In this document: positions 26,208-38,089 of the stretch, piece after piece
Layout of the letters: each line of letters starts with the position of its first letter
How positions within the stretch are numbered: the stretch's first letter is position 1
Assembly (NCBI GenBank): GCA_963556495.2
Contig: OY747705.1
Span: 21,070,001-21,134,000 of the forward strand
Direction: 5' to 3'
DNA length: 64,000 nt
DNA from: Valencia hispanica
Lineage: Eukaryota > Chordata > Actinopteri > Cyprinodontiformes > Valenciidae
Notes under the pieces: model-generated
Database searches by the model: none
Told to the model about the DNA's origin: nothing
Seen by the model: the letters and a program-made list of their open reading frames with translations, nothing else
Position numbers and translations under genes: made by a program

Positions 26208-27030
26208 CTAGGCACGGGCCGGTAACTGGCATGAAGATATATTACAAGTTTTCAAGACATTGCTTTGAATATAGCTCGATTTTCTTCCACAACTTCATTC
26301 CTACCGTTTTAAGGAGATGCCAGGGAAAGCGACGGATTGACCAACATTCTTCCAGATTTATGGAGTACAGATCAACACAGCGTTACCCCGCCCACCTCAT
26401 TTGATTCTGCGCACTGCCAGCCAGCTGCCCTAAATACTTCCCCTTGCTAACCAGAAAGACAAATTTCAAATTTTCAACCCTGTCTCCCCCCCCCCCCAAA
26501 AAAAACATTGACGGTTATAGCAAGAAGATTATTAAAACTAGTACCAATACTATATATTCTATACATGCATTTACATTTGTATCAAAATCAATAACAAGAA
26601 GGATTTAAGATGCCCTTATTAAAATTGTAATAATCAAAATGTTATACTATCTTAGCACCAAAAGGAATCAGAACTACGTCCCTGGGGTGTTTCCTGGCAG
26701 ATACCAATTTTCCGGCTACTTTAGGATCAGACTTGTGAATTCTGAGCAATGTCATTTCTCCATGAGGACCATAATATATGAGGAAAATTGTGCTACTGGC
26801 TCTATAAAACAGGTGGCACCTTTGAATCCAACAAAAAAGGAAGAAATGACCAGATTAATCACAAGCATACAAAAATACTTATACTGCTAGAAAAGCTGTT
26901 GTCGATTATAGTTACTGTGCATTTCATGTCAGATTTGTTAATACCTGACCTGCAAATGTCCGATCTGACCCAATATTGGGGGGAAAAATCGTCTGATTCC
27001 GTTCTCTGGAAGAATAATTGGTGCATCTCC
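26208..27030. repeat. unclassified interspersed repeat, longest copy, hAT-like ends
   Basis: The left end TAGGCACGGGCCGGTAA and right end ATTGGTGCATCTCC resemble the hAT-type end TAGAGATGCACCGGTC seen elsewhere in the window. The interior has TTTTAAGGAGATGCCAGGG and the core GCGCACTGCCAGCCAGCTGC. No transposase frame is visible. Confidence 0.4.
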
Positions 27031-28150
27031 AGTAGAAATAACCGCAGCTCGGCTTCTTTTAAATATAACTGAATACAGATTCAACAATACGTTATTTTAA
27101 AATCTTTTTGTAAATATCCACATGACCATTGTATTTTCCCCTTAAAAGTTATATTAAAAAAATCTCATACCAGCCCATGCCTAGGAAAGGTCAGTCTAGT
27201 TGTAAAATAAAAGTGAAGAAAAGTCTAAGATAAATAAAATGTGAACATCTCGTAATTTGTTCAACAAAAAACGAGTTTATGTATACACGATGCATAAAGA
27301 TCGAAATATTAAATAAACAAGAGCAGGGGAGGGGGTGAACATAACTGTGCCTGGAGAAATGTTAGGCACCAGAATTTGATCAGGACCACTAGGCCCCATC
27401 CAGAGCCAATCTTAACTGCTGACAACTAACCATTCCCCGTTTCCTGTGAGCCTTGTTGACATGATGCTCCAGACTAACCAAAAACCTTAACCTCTAGTTT
27501 TATCTTCCCTGTGTGGAACAAGTGCATCGACTGCAACCAAGCGAAGCAGGAGCGGGGCTCTAAACTTCCAGCAGCACATTTTAAGCTGCCTTTCTCCTTA
27601 CTATTAGGGTTCAAGTCGTGCATTATGAGGGAGATCAGTGGAGGAGACGGTGGGGGTGGGATCGTGAGGAATTTCCTGCCAAATGTGCAATAAAATAAGT
27701 AGTGCCCAGACACTTCCATAAAGGAATTTTTAAAGGGCTACTATTGGGAGGGGGTTTATGGAAAGTTTGCTTCACGTCTGCAGGGAAAATGATCCACATC
27801 ACAAAGTTTGGCTAAAATGCCCCCCCCCTCCCCAACATAACAAAATGGCAAAAGATTTAATATTCCTACTTGAGGGGCTGGAGCCTGTGGCAGAAAGGCA
27901 CACGGTGAAAAACACAAAGAGGCAAAGCCACCAACATTTAACCATAAAGGAGTCATTCTGCAGAACAAAGGAGTAATTTCCTCCACTCCGAGATCGAGCC
28001 GGAGACCAGACAAAAAAAACTCACATCCCCCGCTTAAACCACACATTCCCAAAAAAAAAAAAAACTTTTCGAAAATTAGGTGGCTATGAAACGCCAATGA
28101 AATTCATGCAACTTCCCCCCGAAGTGTAAGGTGGAAGAATGAGTATTTAC

Positions 28151-28360
28151 CTCTCCTCTCCGTGTGTGTGATATCCAACAGTAAAAAAGAAAAGCGGAGA
28201 GTCGAAGGGGGAAAAACATAAAACTTCAAGAGAATTTCGACCTCAGTGCACGAAACGCATTGGAGCACAGTGGATGTCTTTCTTTTGTCCCCGGGAAGTC
28301 TGCCTTTTCTCCTCGTAGCGCCCACGTGTTTGCTACAATGTAACAAGACTGCGTGCAAAC
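28151..28360 (-). other. candidate tcf3 5' UTR exon
   Basis: Read on the minus strand this stretch ends in a good donor, GAG|GTAAATAC. It lies in the CpG-richer zone at the 5' end of the gene and includes an E-box CACGTG near 28,323. The upstream edge is arbitrary. It could be a first exon or an internal untranslated exon. Confidence 0.35.
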
Positions 28361-28706
28361 AATTCAGCTACAGTAACTAATCTCGCGTCTTCCTTTCTTG
28401 TTGTTACTACAGAGATGATTTCATTCTTCTCGTAGACATCTTCACCACCTCCGTCCACATTGTCAGACGTAACAACGTATCCGTCCGCGCAAAAAGTGAG
28501 GGCCTCAACGCCAGCGGTGTCCGATTTCAAACGCCTTTCAGAGATGTGGGAATTTTCTAATAAAGGGAAAAACGTGAATATGGCCTTTTATCATTTATGG
28601 AGCAAGAAAATAATCTATTTCCTAATTTCGAAGAGAGTAATCTTCAAAGTGAAGGATAAATACGAGCACTAGATCACACAGCGGAAGGCTATTGTAAGAA
28701 AGTTAC

Positions 28707-28760
28707 CTGCTATTACACAGCAGCGGCTCGACGAGATGGCACGATAAATGCGAATGGCTT
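28707..28760 (-). other. candidate tcf3 first non-coding exon
   Basis: A minus-strand donor AGCAG|GTAACT sits immediately downstream of the CCAAT cluster, as expected for a short first exon. The start site is not determined. Confidence 0.35.
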
Positions 28761-28860
28761 TAGCCAATGTCAAAGCGTGATTGGTTGATTGACAGCAACA
28801 ATATCCAATGAGGTTGAAGAAATCCAGCTTTTGCCCGCCTTTTTGTTGACGCTCACTTTC
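28755..28860 (-). promoter_or_regulatory. candidate tcf3 promoter, CCAAT-box cluster
   Basis: Three CCAAT boxes fall within about 45 bp: CCAAT at 28,764-28,768 and 28,805-28,809, and the reverse form ATTGG at 28,780-28,784. Such clusters usually bind NF-Y in TATA-less promoters. The adjoining 28,320-28,750 is visibly richer in CpG than the surroundings. Orientation toward tcf3 is inferred from position. Confidence 0.45.
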
Positions 28861-29069
28861 GCTGTGTGCTCAGGGAGGCTGGCTAAAGGGGGCCTCCAAC
28901 ATGCCTGCTGACATCATTTTAATACTTTGGTTGGTGGACCCTCTTTCACGAGTTTTCCAAAGCAGCATTTTTACAACTAGAGGACTTTAATGTTGTGTTT
29001 ATTTAGAACAACAACCAATACAGCCTTTTATTTATTTGTTTATTATTACTATAATAATAATTATTAGGC

Positions 29070-29070
<1 letters not shown>

Positions 29071-29149
<79 letters not shown>
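29071..29149. repeat. (ATT)n microsatellite
   Basis: About 26 perfect ATT units, preceded by shorter interrupted ATT/TAA blocks from about 29,040. Confidence 0.95.
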
Positions 29150-29150
<1 letters not shown>

Positions 29151-29542
29151 GGCCGACACAATTTTCAAGTTTACTGGTCCAACCTGCTGATTCTGATTTA
29201 GACCACTTCCAACTGTTTTCTTTCTGAGGACTATTACACATACAAGTGAAAAATATGTTGCTGGTAACTCAATAGAGGTTTGTAGTTTTTAATTAAGAAA
29301 ATGAAGGAATTATAGCATAAGTTCTTTTTTTTATCAATTTAAAGAATACGCCCCTCACTATTTTCATATTTTTGTTCAACTTAAAAATACACATCAAGGA
29401 AAATTGTGGATGTTCTTAGTTTTTGGAGCATTTAAAAAATGTTGTGAGGGGGCTGGTATCAGATTTATTAGTATTTGCCATTAAGATCCCAAATCAGTCA
29501 GTGAAGGAAAAATTGTCAGACTTCCATCACTGGGCTGTTTAT

Positions 29543-29628
29543 TATTTTATTTTATTTTATTTTATTTTATTTTATTTTATTTTATTTTATTTTATTTTAT
29601 TTTATTTTATTTTATTTTATTTTATTTT
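29543..29628. repeat. (TTTTA)n microsatellite
   Basis: About 16-17 tandem TTTTA units ending in a T run. Confidence 0.95.
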
Positions 29629-31899
29629 TTCTTCTTTTTGTGAGTGACCTGGCAAACATAAGACCAACACACCCCTAGTAACTGCCTTCTCCAGAGCAGA
29701 ATGGAGAGGAGGGAGTGCAGAGTGAAATAGTTCAGGGCAAACACTTCAAACGGGGAGGGCACACACAGCATGGATTTTCCTGCAACCTAACATTTCTTCT
29801 CGTTGGAAGAAAATCCATCTTAGAATTTAACAACTGTTCGACAGCTATTACTGGGACAAAAGAATGAAAAACGGGACATTAGATGTCCTAGTAACACACA
29901 AGCCATGATGTATCTCTGTTATTTACTTAACTTGCACAAAACATCCCTAGTTCTGTTGCACTCACCTGGAAACGCACACCGACAGTGCATTTTAAAAGCG
30001 TATGTAGGTGTTAGACAGCTGTTGGATTTAACCTGAGGGCAAAAGTTGTCAACAAAGAAGGAAGTTTACATGAACCTTCTTTGTTTCCTGTCTTGGTACC
30101 ATGACATATATGCAAACCTTCTTGGTATATTTTAAAGAGAACAAACAAGCCCAATAACTCATTATCAAGTAGTCATCTGCAGCAACTCAGATAGGGACTA
30201 AGCTCACTGTAGTATGCTATCATGTAATGGGACGTTTTGGGCATGATGCCCATGCTTTGGGTGTGAACTCTAACAGTTCAAGATACAACAAATGCAAATT
30301 CTGCTCAATTTATTATTAGCTGAAGCTTTCCAGTGTGTATTTACGCAAAGATTACCAATGAGAGACGTGATTTGTAGGTCATTCAGGTAAATAGTCCATC
30401 CATTGTGGTCCCCTGGGTTACAAAAAAATCCTTGACAGAGAACATTAGTTTGTTTTTTAGGTCATCTTAGGAATGTAATGAACTTAAAGCTTTAAAATAA
30501 ACCAACATATTGGTCAAAAATGCCTTCACAAACACTCCAAGCACACATTCAAATATTGCACACACACAGGAAGGTAATTAAAAAAAAGAAAGAAAAAAGA
30601 ACCGGAATCACGAGTGTGTTCTTTTTTTCCACCAAGTTATTTTGTTGAATCATTATTTCCAGTAGTGATGACATTTGACCAGATGGAAAGATCTGTTTAG
30701 GAGGAATACATTTTCGGTGGAGCGAGAGAAAATCTTTCATATTCCTGCTTTTTATAGTTGACGTTAGACCTTGATGTAAAAGCGGTGCTGTTGTCAGGAT
30801 TTGCAATTAGGCTTGTAAGCCCTCCAAGTAGTTTGTAGTAACAGCTGGGTCTGACATGGAGAGCATGTATGAGGGCAGCCAGTCTGGAGGGAGGGAGGGG
30901 GCAGAGAAGAAAGACCTGGAAAAACACATAAACTGAGCCGGGGTGCATCTAATGACAAGACTAAGCAGAGACAGGTTATGTGTGAGATAAAAAAACAAAA
31001 CAAAAAAGGAGACAGGGTAAACAAAATTTGTATTAAAAAAGAAATAAAATAATGTAGTGTATATGTATCAGTATTAACTTCAGTATTGACCAATGTTAGT
31101 CATTTTTTAACACATCGGCATCAGTCCCATAAGTAAAACTGGGCTGACATTAACAACCGGTGTTTATTTCCATGCTGTTGTCATTTGTGTACATGTTTTG
31201 GGAGGTAGAAGCTGGGGTTGACCATATCGTATTTTTTATCTGTTACAGTCATATTGCTACATCACAGGATTTTTTGGGTGTTTAAAAAGAATCAGAGAAA
31301 CAATTTCAGTGGTGTGGTCATTTTTTCACATAATTGAAAGGGTGGGGGGTATATATCAAATACATACAATATTTGTAAATATCGGTTATCTGCCTTATTA
31401 ATGGTAACTGTAGCAGAATTTTGATATTGGCGCTTGCTTAATTTTTAGTTTTATTACTTTGTCACGACTAGATAATTAAAAAAGACTTTTCAGTAGACAA
31501 CTGCATGGAACAGGATAACTTTGTACAATATTAATTGACAAAAATACCAGCTTGTTAACATCCATCTTGTATATTGTTACTATGAGTTCTTAGCAATAAA
31601 ATAAGGCCTCAGAGCTTTCCCAGAGAATACAAGTAAACAAATAGCATCTTTGAGCACCTTTTGGAGCATTCCACTGAAAATAAAAAAGAGAAGTTTGCAC
31701 AACTGCAAACTACCAAGACATGACAGTCCACCCAAACTGTGAGTATTAATCTGAGAAGTAGCCAAGGGCTCTTTGTGACTCTGAATGAGCTGCACAGATC
31801 CACAGTTCGAGTGTGACAATCTGTTAACAAAATAAATATTCTTGGTGCATTACACAAATCTGATCTATATAGAAGAGAGTCAAGAAAAAAAGTAATTGT

Positions 31900-32675
31900 T
31901 TAAAGGAACCTACACAAAACTCCCATTGGTACTTTCCCACAAGTTGTGTAGAGAACAGTTAAGAAGTGGAAGAGGGTGCTCTGGTCAGATGAGACCAAAC
32001 TTCAGCGTTTTCACATAAAGTGCAACACACTATGTGTGGCTGAAAACACTTAACACACCATCCTCCAGGTAGTAAAAATGGCGATGGCATCATGCTGTGG
32101 GGATGATTTTCTTGCGCAGGGACATGGAAGTTGGTCAGGGTTGAAGATGGATGGACCTAAACACAGGAATATCCTGGAAGAAAACTTGCCATTGACTGCA
32201 ATACATTTGGGACAGGGGCAAATGCTAGCCTTACAGCAAAATTAATCCAGAGCTACATTGGAATTATTTAGATCGAAGCATATTTATAGAATAGTAATAG
32301 TCCAGACCAAAATCTAATCGATATAGAATTTGTGTCAGAACTTAAAAAGTGATGTCAAAAGATGCTCTCCATACAACCTGACTAAGTGTGAACTGTTTTT
32401 AGTGGAAGAACGGGCAAAATCCGCATTCTATAAAATGTGCAAAGCTGGTAGACACATAGCCCAAAAGACTTGCAGCAAAAGCTAGTACAACAAAGTATTG
32501 ATTGAGGGGGGCTGCAAGCAAACACAGTTCACACATTGAGGATTTCAATGTGTGAACATTTTTCAAAAACCATGTGCCAGTTTGCTTCCACATCACAATT
32601 ATGTGTGACTTTGTGTTGGACTGTCTCAAACAATCTAAATAAACTACATTAAAGTTTGTGATTGTGACATTGTTC
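31900..32675 (+). mobile_element. decayed Tc1-like transposon, 3' part
   Basis: Plus-strand Tc1 hallmarks: GAGGGTGCTCTGGTCAGATG then AGACCAAA, CATCATGCTGTGGGGATG, GGAAGTTGGTCAGGGTTGA, GCAAAGCTGGTAGACACAT and the tail ACATTAAAGTTTGTGATTGT. The transposase frame is destroyed by stops and indels and its 5' third is missing. The 3' end directly abuts the Rex1-like element, suggesting the LINE inserted at or in its terminal repeat. Confidence 0.8.
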
Positions 32676-32684
32676 ACCAGTGTA

Positions 32685-34820
32685 ATTTTGGCAGTTGTTT
32701 ACATTCCACCTTCAGCCGTTGCCGACAATGCATGTGATGTCATCAGTTCCATTGTTGCCAAGCACATGGAGAGGACATTAATGCCATGACTGAGTGTGTG
32801 ACTGACTATATAAACTTCTGTGTGGACAACATCATCCCCACCAGAACAGTGAGATGCTTCCCTAATAACAAACCCTGGATCACCAGTGACCTGAAGGAAC
32901 TGCTAAACAAGAAAAAAAGAGCCTTCAGGGAGGGAGACAGGGAATTACTGAGGAGTATACAGAAGCAACTTCAGGTCAAGATCAGAGATAGCAAGGAGGC
33001 ATACAGGAAGAAGCTGGAGAACAAACTACAGAGGGACAATATCCGAGATGTCTGGTCAGGAATGAGAAAGATCACAGGCCATAAGGACAGGAAGGATTGG
33101 ATAGATGGAAGTCTGGACAGAGCCAATGAACTGAACACATTCTTCAACAGGTTCAGTTCAGGAACTAGCTCAGCATCCTCCTCTCCTGTTCACAGCCAAA
33201 CAGACATCCCACCCTCCTCTGATCAACAGCTTTCCTGTTACACCTCGGATGTTTTATCCTTCACCTCAGCCATGGACTCTTCTGCTTCCACAAGTTTGAC
33301 TTCAACCAAGTCAGGAAATGCTGTTACCCCCTTTGCCTCCCCCTCCCACTTGTCTGTCTCCAAAAGTCAGGTGAAGAGGCAGCTGGAGAAACTGAACCGG
33401 AACAAGGCTGCAGATCCAGATGGTGTCAGCCTCAGAGTCCTGAAGGCCTGTGCTGAGCAGCTCTGTGGGATTCTGCAGCACCTCTTCAACCTTAGCCTAA
33501 CTCAGGAGAAGGTTCCAGTGTTGTGGAAGACATCCTGCCTTGTTCCAGTACCAAAAAGATCTCACCCATCAGTCATCAATGACTATAGACCTGTTGCCCT
33601 GACATCCCACATCATGAAGGTCCTGGAGAGACTCCTGTTGGCCCAACTGAGTAAGCAAACAAGAACGTATCAGGACCCACTGCAGTTTGCTTATCGCTGT
33701 GGAGTTGTAGTTGAAGATGCCATCATCCACCTACTTCAACCAACCCACTGTCATCTGGACAAAGCAGGCAGCACTGTGAGGATCATGTTCTTTGATTTCT
33801 CCAGTGCATTTAACACAATTCAGCCTAATTTGCTTTGTCAGAAACTCCTGAAGACACAGGTGGAGCCCTCAACAATCGCCTGGAACAATGACTACCTGAC
33901 CAACAGACCACAATTTGTAAGACTGAAGGATTTTGTGTCAAACCAGGTGGTCAGCAGCACAGGAGCACCACAGGGGACCGTACTCTCACCATTTCTTTTC
34001 ACTCTGTACACCTCAGACTTCCAGTACAAATCAGAGACTTGTCATCTCCAGAAATACTCAGATGACTCTGCAATTGTCGGGTGTATCAGAGATAGACAAG
34101 AAGCTGAATAAAGAGAGCTGGTGACATGGTGTGGAAACAATGGTCTCACCTTGAATGTGAACAAAACAAAGGAGATGATTGTAGATTTCAGAAGAAACAG
34201 GGATAAGTCAAATACTGTTTCCATCATGGGAGAAGAAGTGGAGGTGGTTGAGGAGTATAAATACCTCGGAGTTCACCTTGACAACAGACTGGACTGGAGA
34301 CTGAACAGTGAAACCATCTACAAGAAGGGACAGAGCAGACTGTACTTCTTGAGGAAGCTTAGGTTCTTCAAGGTTTGCAGCAAGATGCTGCAGATCTTCT
34401 ACAAGTCTGTTGTGGTAAGTGTAATCTCTTCAGCCATCATCTGTTGGGGTAGCAGCATCAGAGCCAGGGATTTAAAAAGGCTCAACAACCTAATAAAGAA
34501 GGCTGGTTCTGTTCTTGGGACAACTGTGGAAAATCTGGAGATGATAATGCAAAGAAGGATTCTTCATAAAATCAAAAAAATGATGGACAACCCTGAGCAT
34601 CCTCTTCATGAGACAGTCATACAACAACAGAGCATCTTCAGTCGGAGGCATCTTCAGTTTCGCTGCAATACAGACCGCTACAGGAAATCCTTCCTGCCCA
34701 CAGCCATCATCATCTACAACAACTCCTTAAAGAATTAATTATATGAGCTATACCAACACTTAATTTCCCTCTGGGATCAATAAAGTATTTTTGAATTTGA
34801 ATTGAATTTGAATTGAATTG
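32685..34820 (+). mobile_element. Rex1-like non-LTR retrotransposon, 5'-truncated, one premature stop in the RT frame
   Basis: An endonuclease fragment (VVYIPPSAVADNACDVISSI, 32,695-32,760) is followed by an internal deletion and then a long reverse-transcriptase frame from about 32,771 to 34,738. Visible motifs are NDYRPVALTSHIMKVLERLL, FFDFSSAFNTIQPNLL, GAPQGTVLSPFLFTLYTSDF, the variant catalytic YSDDSAIV, LTLNVNKTKEMIVDFRR and EYKYLGVHLDNRLDW. The frame is broken only by TAA at 34,109-34,111; 627 nt of the same frame follow. The 3' end has the typical CCCTCTGGGATCAATAAAGT and a TTGAATTTGAA microsatellite tail. Most of the endonuclease is gone, so it is inactive. Confidence 0.9.
34111..34738 (+). 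pseudogene. 3' part of the Rex1-like reverse transcriptase after the stop
   Basis: In frame with the preceding coding part once the TAA at 34,109 is passed. It carries the thumb-region motif DFRRNRD and the C-terminal segment ending in TAIIIYNNSLKN and TAA at 34,736-34,738, about 205 codons after the break. Confidence 0.85.
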
Positions 34821-36930
34821 TGCCAAAATAAAAAAAAATTATGAATCATGTTGCAATGCTCTATAATATGGTGTTAGGATGTTAATCTTGCGGCTAAAGC
34901 CATTTAGTGTTATCCAAAGTAACAGTCATTTGATAAAAATGACTTTGTAAAGTGAAAGCAAATATGCAACGGCAGTCACTCCTGAGTTGGTTATACACTT
35001 TTTTTTTTACATTAAATAGCACACAGTACATGATAAAAGCTCAGATTTATACAAAAATAAGCTTTGTTCTTTCCCCCCCATCAAAGTTACCATATGTAAT
35101 CTATAACCTGAAACACATGGCAGCATTTCAAAGAGAAGGGGAATACAATGAAACAACCAAAAGATTTTGTGTGTGTTTGTGAAAATATATTTCAAGTACG
35201 ATGGACAGTTGAAGGCAGAGTAGGGAGGGATGGTGTCACACAGGCCCTCTTTGGTTCCTTCGAGCCATTCCCAGCTTCATATCTTTAATTAACGACAGAT
35301 GCACATGGAAAATTAGCATGTGTTTGACACATTGCTGCTAATCGGTCATATTTTTGTGCATATTAATGAAATATTCCGCCTATGTACATGTATTTTCAAT
35401 TGCATAAATTCTCACAAGAAACAACAGCCTGTAATAATCTGTAATAATGTGTGCTAATGACTTAATCCTCTTTGGATCTTTTTCACAGATAAGCAATGCT
35501 TTGCAGAGAACAAACAAAACAAAATAGCAATAAGACTGCGTTCAAATTTGAGAACCTTTATTTGCTTCTACAGCAGTGGTTACATATAAGCCGCAACGTA
35601 AAACACTGAAATGTGGAGGTGGTTGAGCTGCTCACCTCACTCCACACTGAGCCCCTCTTAGCTTGTAATAGTAGAGGCTTCAGTTTGGGTGGGGGAAGGG
35701 CAGAGGTGCACAGGTTTCTGATCAGACAAGAAAACTAGGCCAAGACCAACAATCCCTCTCCCTGCACTGACTCAGCCCCTTCCTAAATGCTACAACTTTC
35801 TTGCAGGGCTGCAACAATCGCCAGACCGTCTTTAATGGCGAGTGATTTCGAGCCACAACACATGTATTTGGAGGCGTAACAGCTTCTCATAGCAGGGCTA
35901 TGATTCATGCTTTCTTGCCTCTTTGGAAGCCGTCCTCCAATAAGAGTTAGAGGCTGGGGGTAGGAGCGGATAGATTGATTGTGTTGGCTGAGTGCCCATG
36001 CTCCGAGTCTATCTGTGCTGAAGGGGAGGAGACAGAGGGAATCTATCTGTTGTGCTCTCTGTGCTCATGATAAACTGACTCCCGTCAAGCTTCTTCCCGG
36101 TATTACAGATCGGCTGGCAGAAAAACACCCCAAACTCACACGGACTTCCAGCATGTTAAACAACCAGCAGGTGTGGGGAGGGTGATTTAAAGAGGGCGCA
36201 AATCCACAAGGTTATGGTGTCCCCCACCCTCCCTAACACCCCCTACCCACCCCGTTCAGACCAATTATTTTGGAACAAGTTAGAACAGCAAATCTTCCTG
36301 AATTTAAACAAAGGAACACAATGAACCCGGATTTCGTTTCATCACAAACAGGACCGCTGTCAGCAGGAAACACAGTGTCCTTCTCCCTTATCCTCAAACT
36401 TTAATTCCCACCGAGCTCCACAGTTAGAAAGAAAATGAGTTTGAGGGATTGTCCCTGACATTAATCCTCCCATACACTACAAGCTCTAAGTCAGGATCCA
36501 ATACAGACAGTCAAACACAAAAGCAAATCAACAATCTATTTACTAAAGGGAAAAACTGAATCAACAGTGTTTTTGGCTTCTGTCTGCTCTCATTTGACGA
36601 CAGCTTTCCTGCCTTTTCTCTGTTCTCTCTCTAGTGCTTTTATAGGACCCCCCACCACACTCCCTATCATCTTGAATTCCCATAATTGTGCAATTGTATG
36701 GACACCTCTGTTCTGCCACCCACGCTTCAGGTACGGTGAACAGAATACCGGCTTCCTGTTTACAAAGCTGGAAAATGGAGGTACTCACCACCAAACAGTG
36801 TAGTAAAAGCATGGAGGCGGCTGATTTTTGTTTTGTTTTGTGTTACCAGTTTAGCTCTTTAGTATTTTAGAATCTACACTTTGGATAATAGTATTTATCT
36901 CAACATGAAGGACTTTGTATCCAACTCTTA
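34821..36930. other. intergenic region between LINE insertions
   Basis: No gene recognised. The block 35,240-36,250 looks unique and moderately GC-rich in places and contains the isolated GCATATTAAT; it could be regulatory. Confidence 0.6.
35358..35367. promoter_or_regulatory. GCATATTAAT motif, isolated third occurrence
   Basis: An exact GCATATTAAT in a TTTTTGT..ATGAAATATTC context, in unique-looking AT-rich sequence between the two genes. It lacks the octamer present in the other two copies. Confidence 0.3.
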
Positions 36931-37379
36931 TGAATTCCCCTTGGGCTGCAATCTTGGTCTTCTTCCTTTTTCTTTATACCTGCTCCCATTTGGTGCACAA
37001 CATTTCCATTTATATGCAGATGATGGCCAGTTTTGAAGCAAATTGGTGACTGCTTTGCCCAGCCATGCCTTCACTTTCAGGTTTGCATCAGTAGATGGAA
37101 GGCCCTAATTTTTTTCACAAGTTTTCATGAGAACAAGACTCAACCAATGTTGTTTAGAACCAACTTTATTCCTTCCAAACTAGGTTGATCTGAAAACAAC
37201 ATGATCACAAATTTTGGTTTGAAAATAAATCCTTCCTTTAAACCTGTTGGGTACATTCACAAGTAAAAACTTAATTTTTTCACTTGATGTAGTTGTCAAA
37301 AAATTAATGATGTTTTGACAAAAAGAAACCATACAACCAAAAATAATCATGCCTTAGTAAATGAATCCTTGGATTATCT

Positions 37380-37810
37380 GTCATTTGCAAACCTAGAGAC
37401 TGGAGGTTGCTCCATATTAGCTCAAGATCCATCCGAGCGGAATGCTTCTGTAAACATCCATTTGTCAAGTCTTACCACAGCTTCCCAATAGCATTTAGGT
37501 CTGGACTTTGACTAGGTCATTTGAACATGAACATGCTTTAATCTAAAACATTCCACTGTAGCTCTGCTGTTTACAGTTGTCCTGCTGGAATTTAAACCTC
37601 CTAGCTAGTAGCTAGCTTGAAAAACAACATTTTGATACATTTTCATGCAAAAGACCAAAGCGCATTCTTTTTCTTTCCAGAGAAGCACTTCTGAAAAATA
37701 AAACCCATTCTGTCCAAAAGAAACTATAGAGCAAATTTTATACTTTAAAAACTTTATTTTGATTTTTCACATCTAGAGACTGGAATTTATGCTAAATTAG
37801 GTCATTCATT
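37380..37810 (-). mobile_element. Tc1-like fragments inside the L2 remnant
   Basis: GGTCTGGACTTTGACTAGGT, AACATGCTTTAATCTAAAAC, CCACTGTAGCTCTGC and GTTGTCCTGCTGGAA match the reverse strand of fish Tc1. CTAGAGACTGGA occurs twice (37,393 and 37,776), pointing to two fragments. Confidence 0.6.
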
Positions 37811-38089
37811 TTATACAGAAGATTGTCAAATGATTATTTTCTGCCAAAGCACATAATTAATTCTAACCTTAAACATAAGCGTCAGTGTGCAGTTGTAAAA
37901 TCTTACTTTTCCAAGTGAAGGCACTTCAAAAATAAAGCCCATACTGTCTAAAAGGAACCTAAAAAAATTAACCTATGCTTAAATAACATCAAGTCTGGAT
38001 TACTTAAACTTGCTTGATTTTTTTGAAAGTAGCCTGGTATCTTCTTCTATTGCAGAACTGGTACAAATCCGGCTGCTCGGTTTTTTCCA

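Larger units (their letters stand above)
24608..28150 (-). other. tcf3 intron within the 5' UTR
   Basis: Non-coding. It contains several long G or C runs (G15 at 24,976-24,990, G17 at 25,976-25,992, C12 at 26,486-26,497) and a probably full-length copy of the unclassified repeat (26,208-27,030). Confidence 0.65.
28861..31900. other. intergenic region upstream of tcf3
   Basis: AT-rich unique-looking DNA with two large microsatellites (listed separately) and no recognisable gene. The short reading frames are products of repeats or chance. Confidence 0.7.

Noticed and set aside
29032..29241. Polyasparagine / polyleucine reading frames
   Set aside because: They are translations of the (ATT)n microsatellite on either strand.
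29040..29628. Tandem arrays as a possible CRISPR
   Set aside because: Units are 3-5 bp with no spacers; these are eukaryotic microsatellites.
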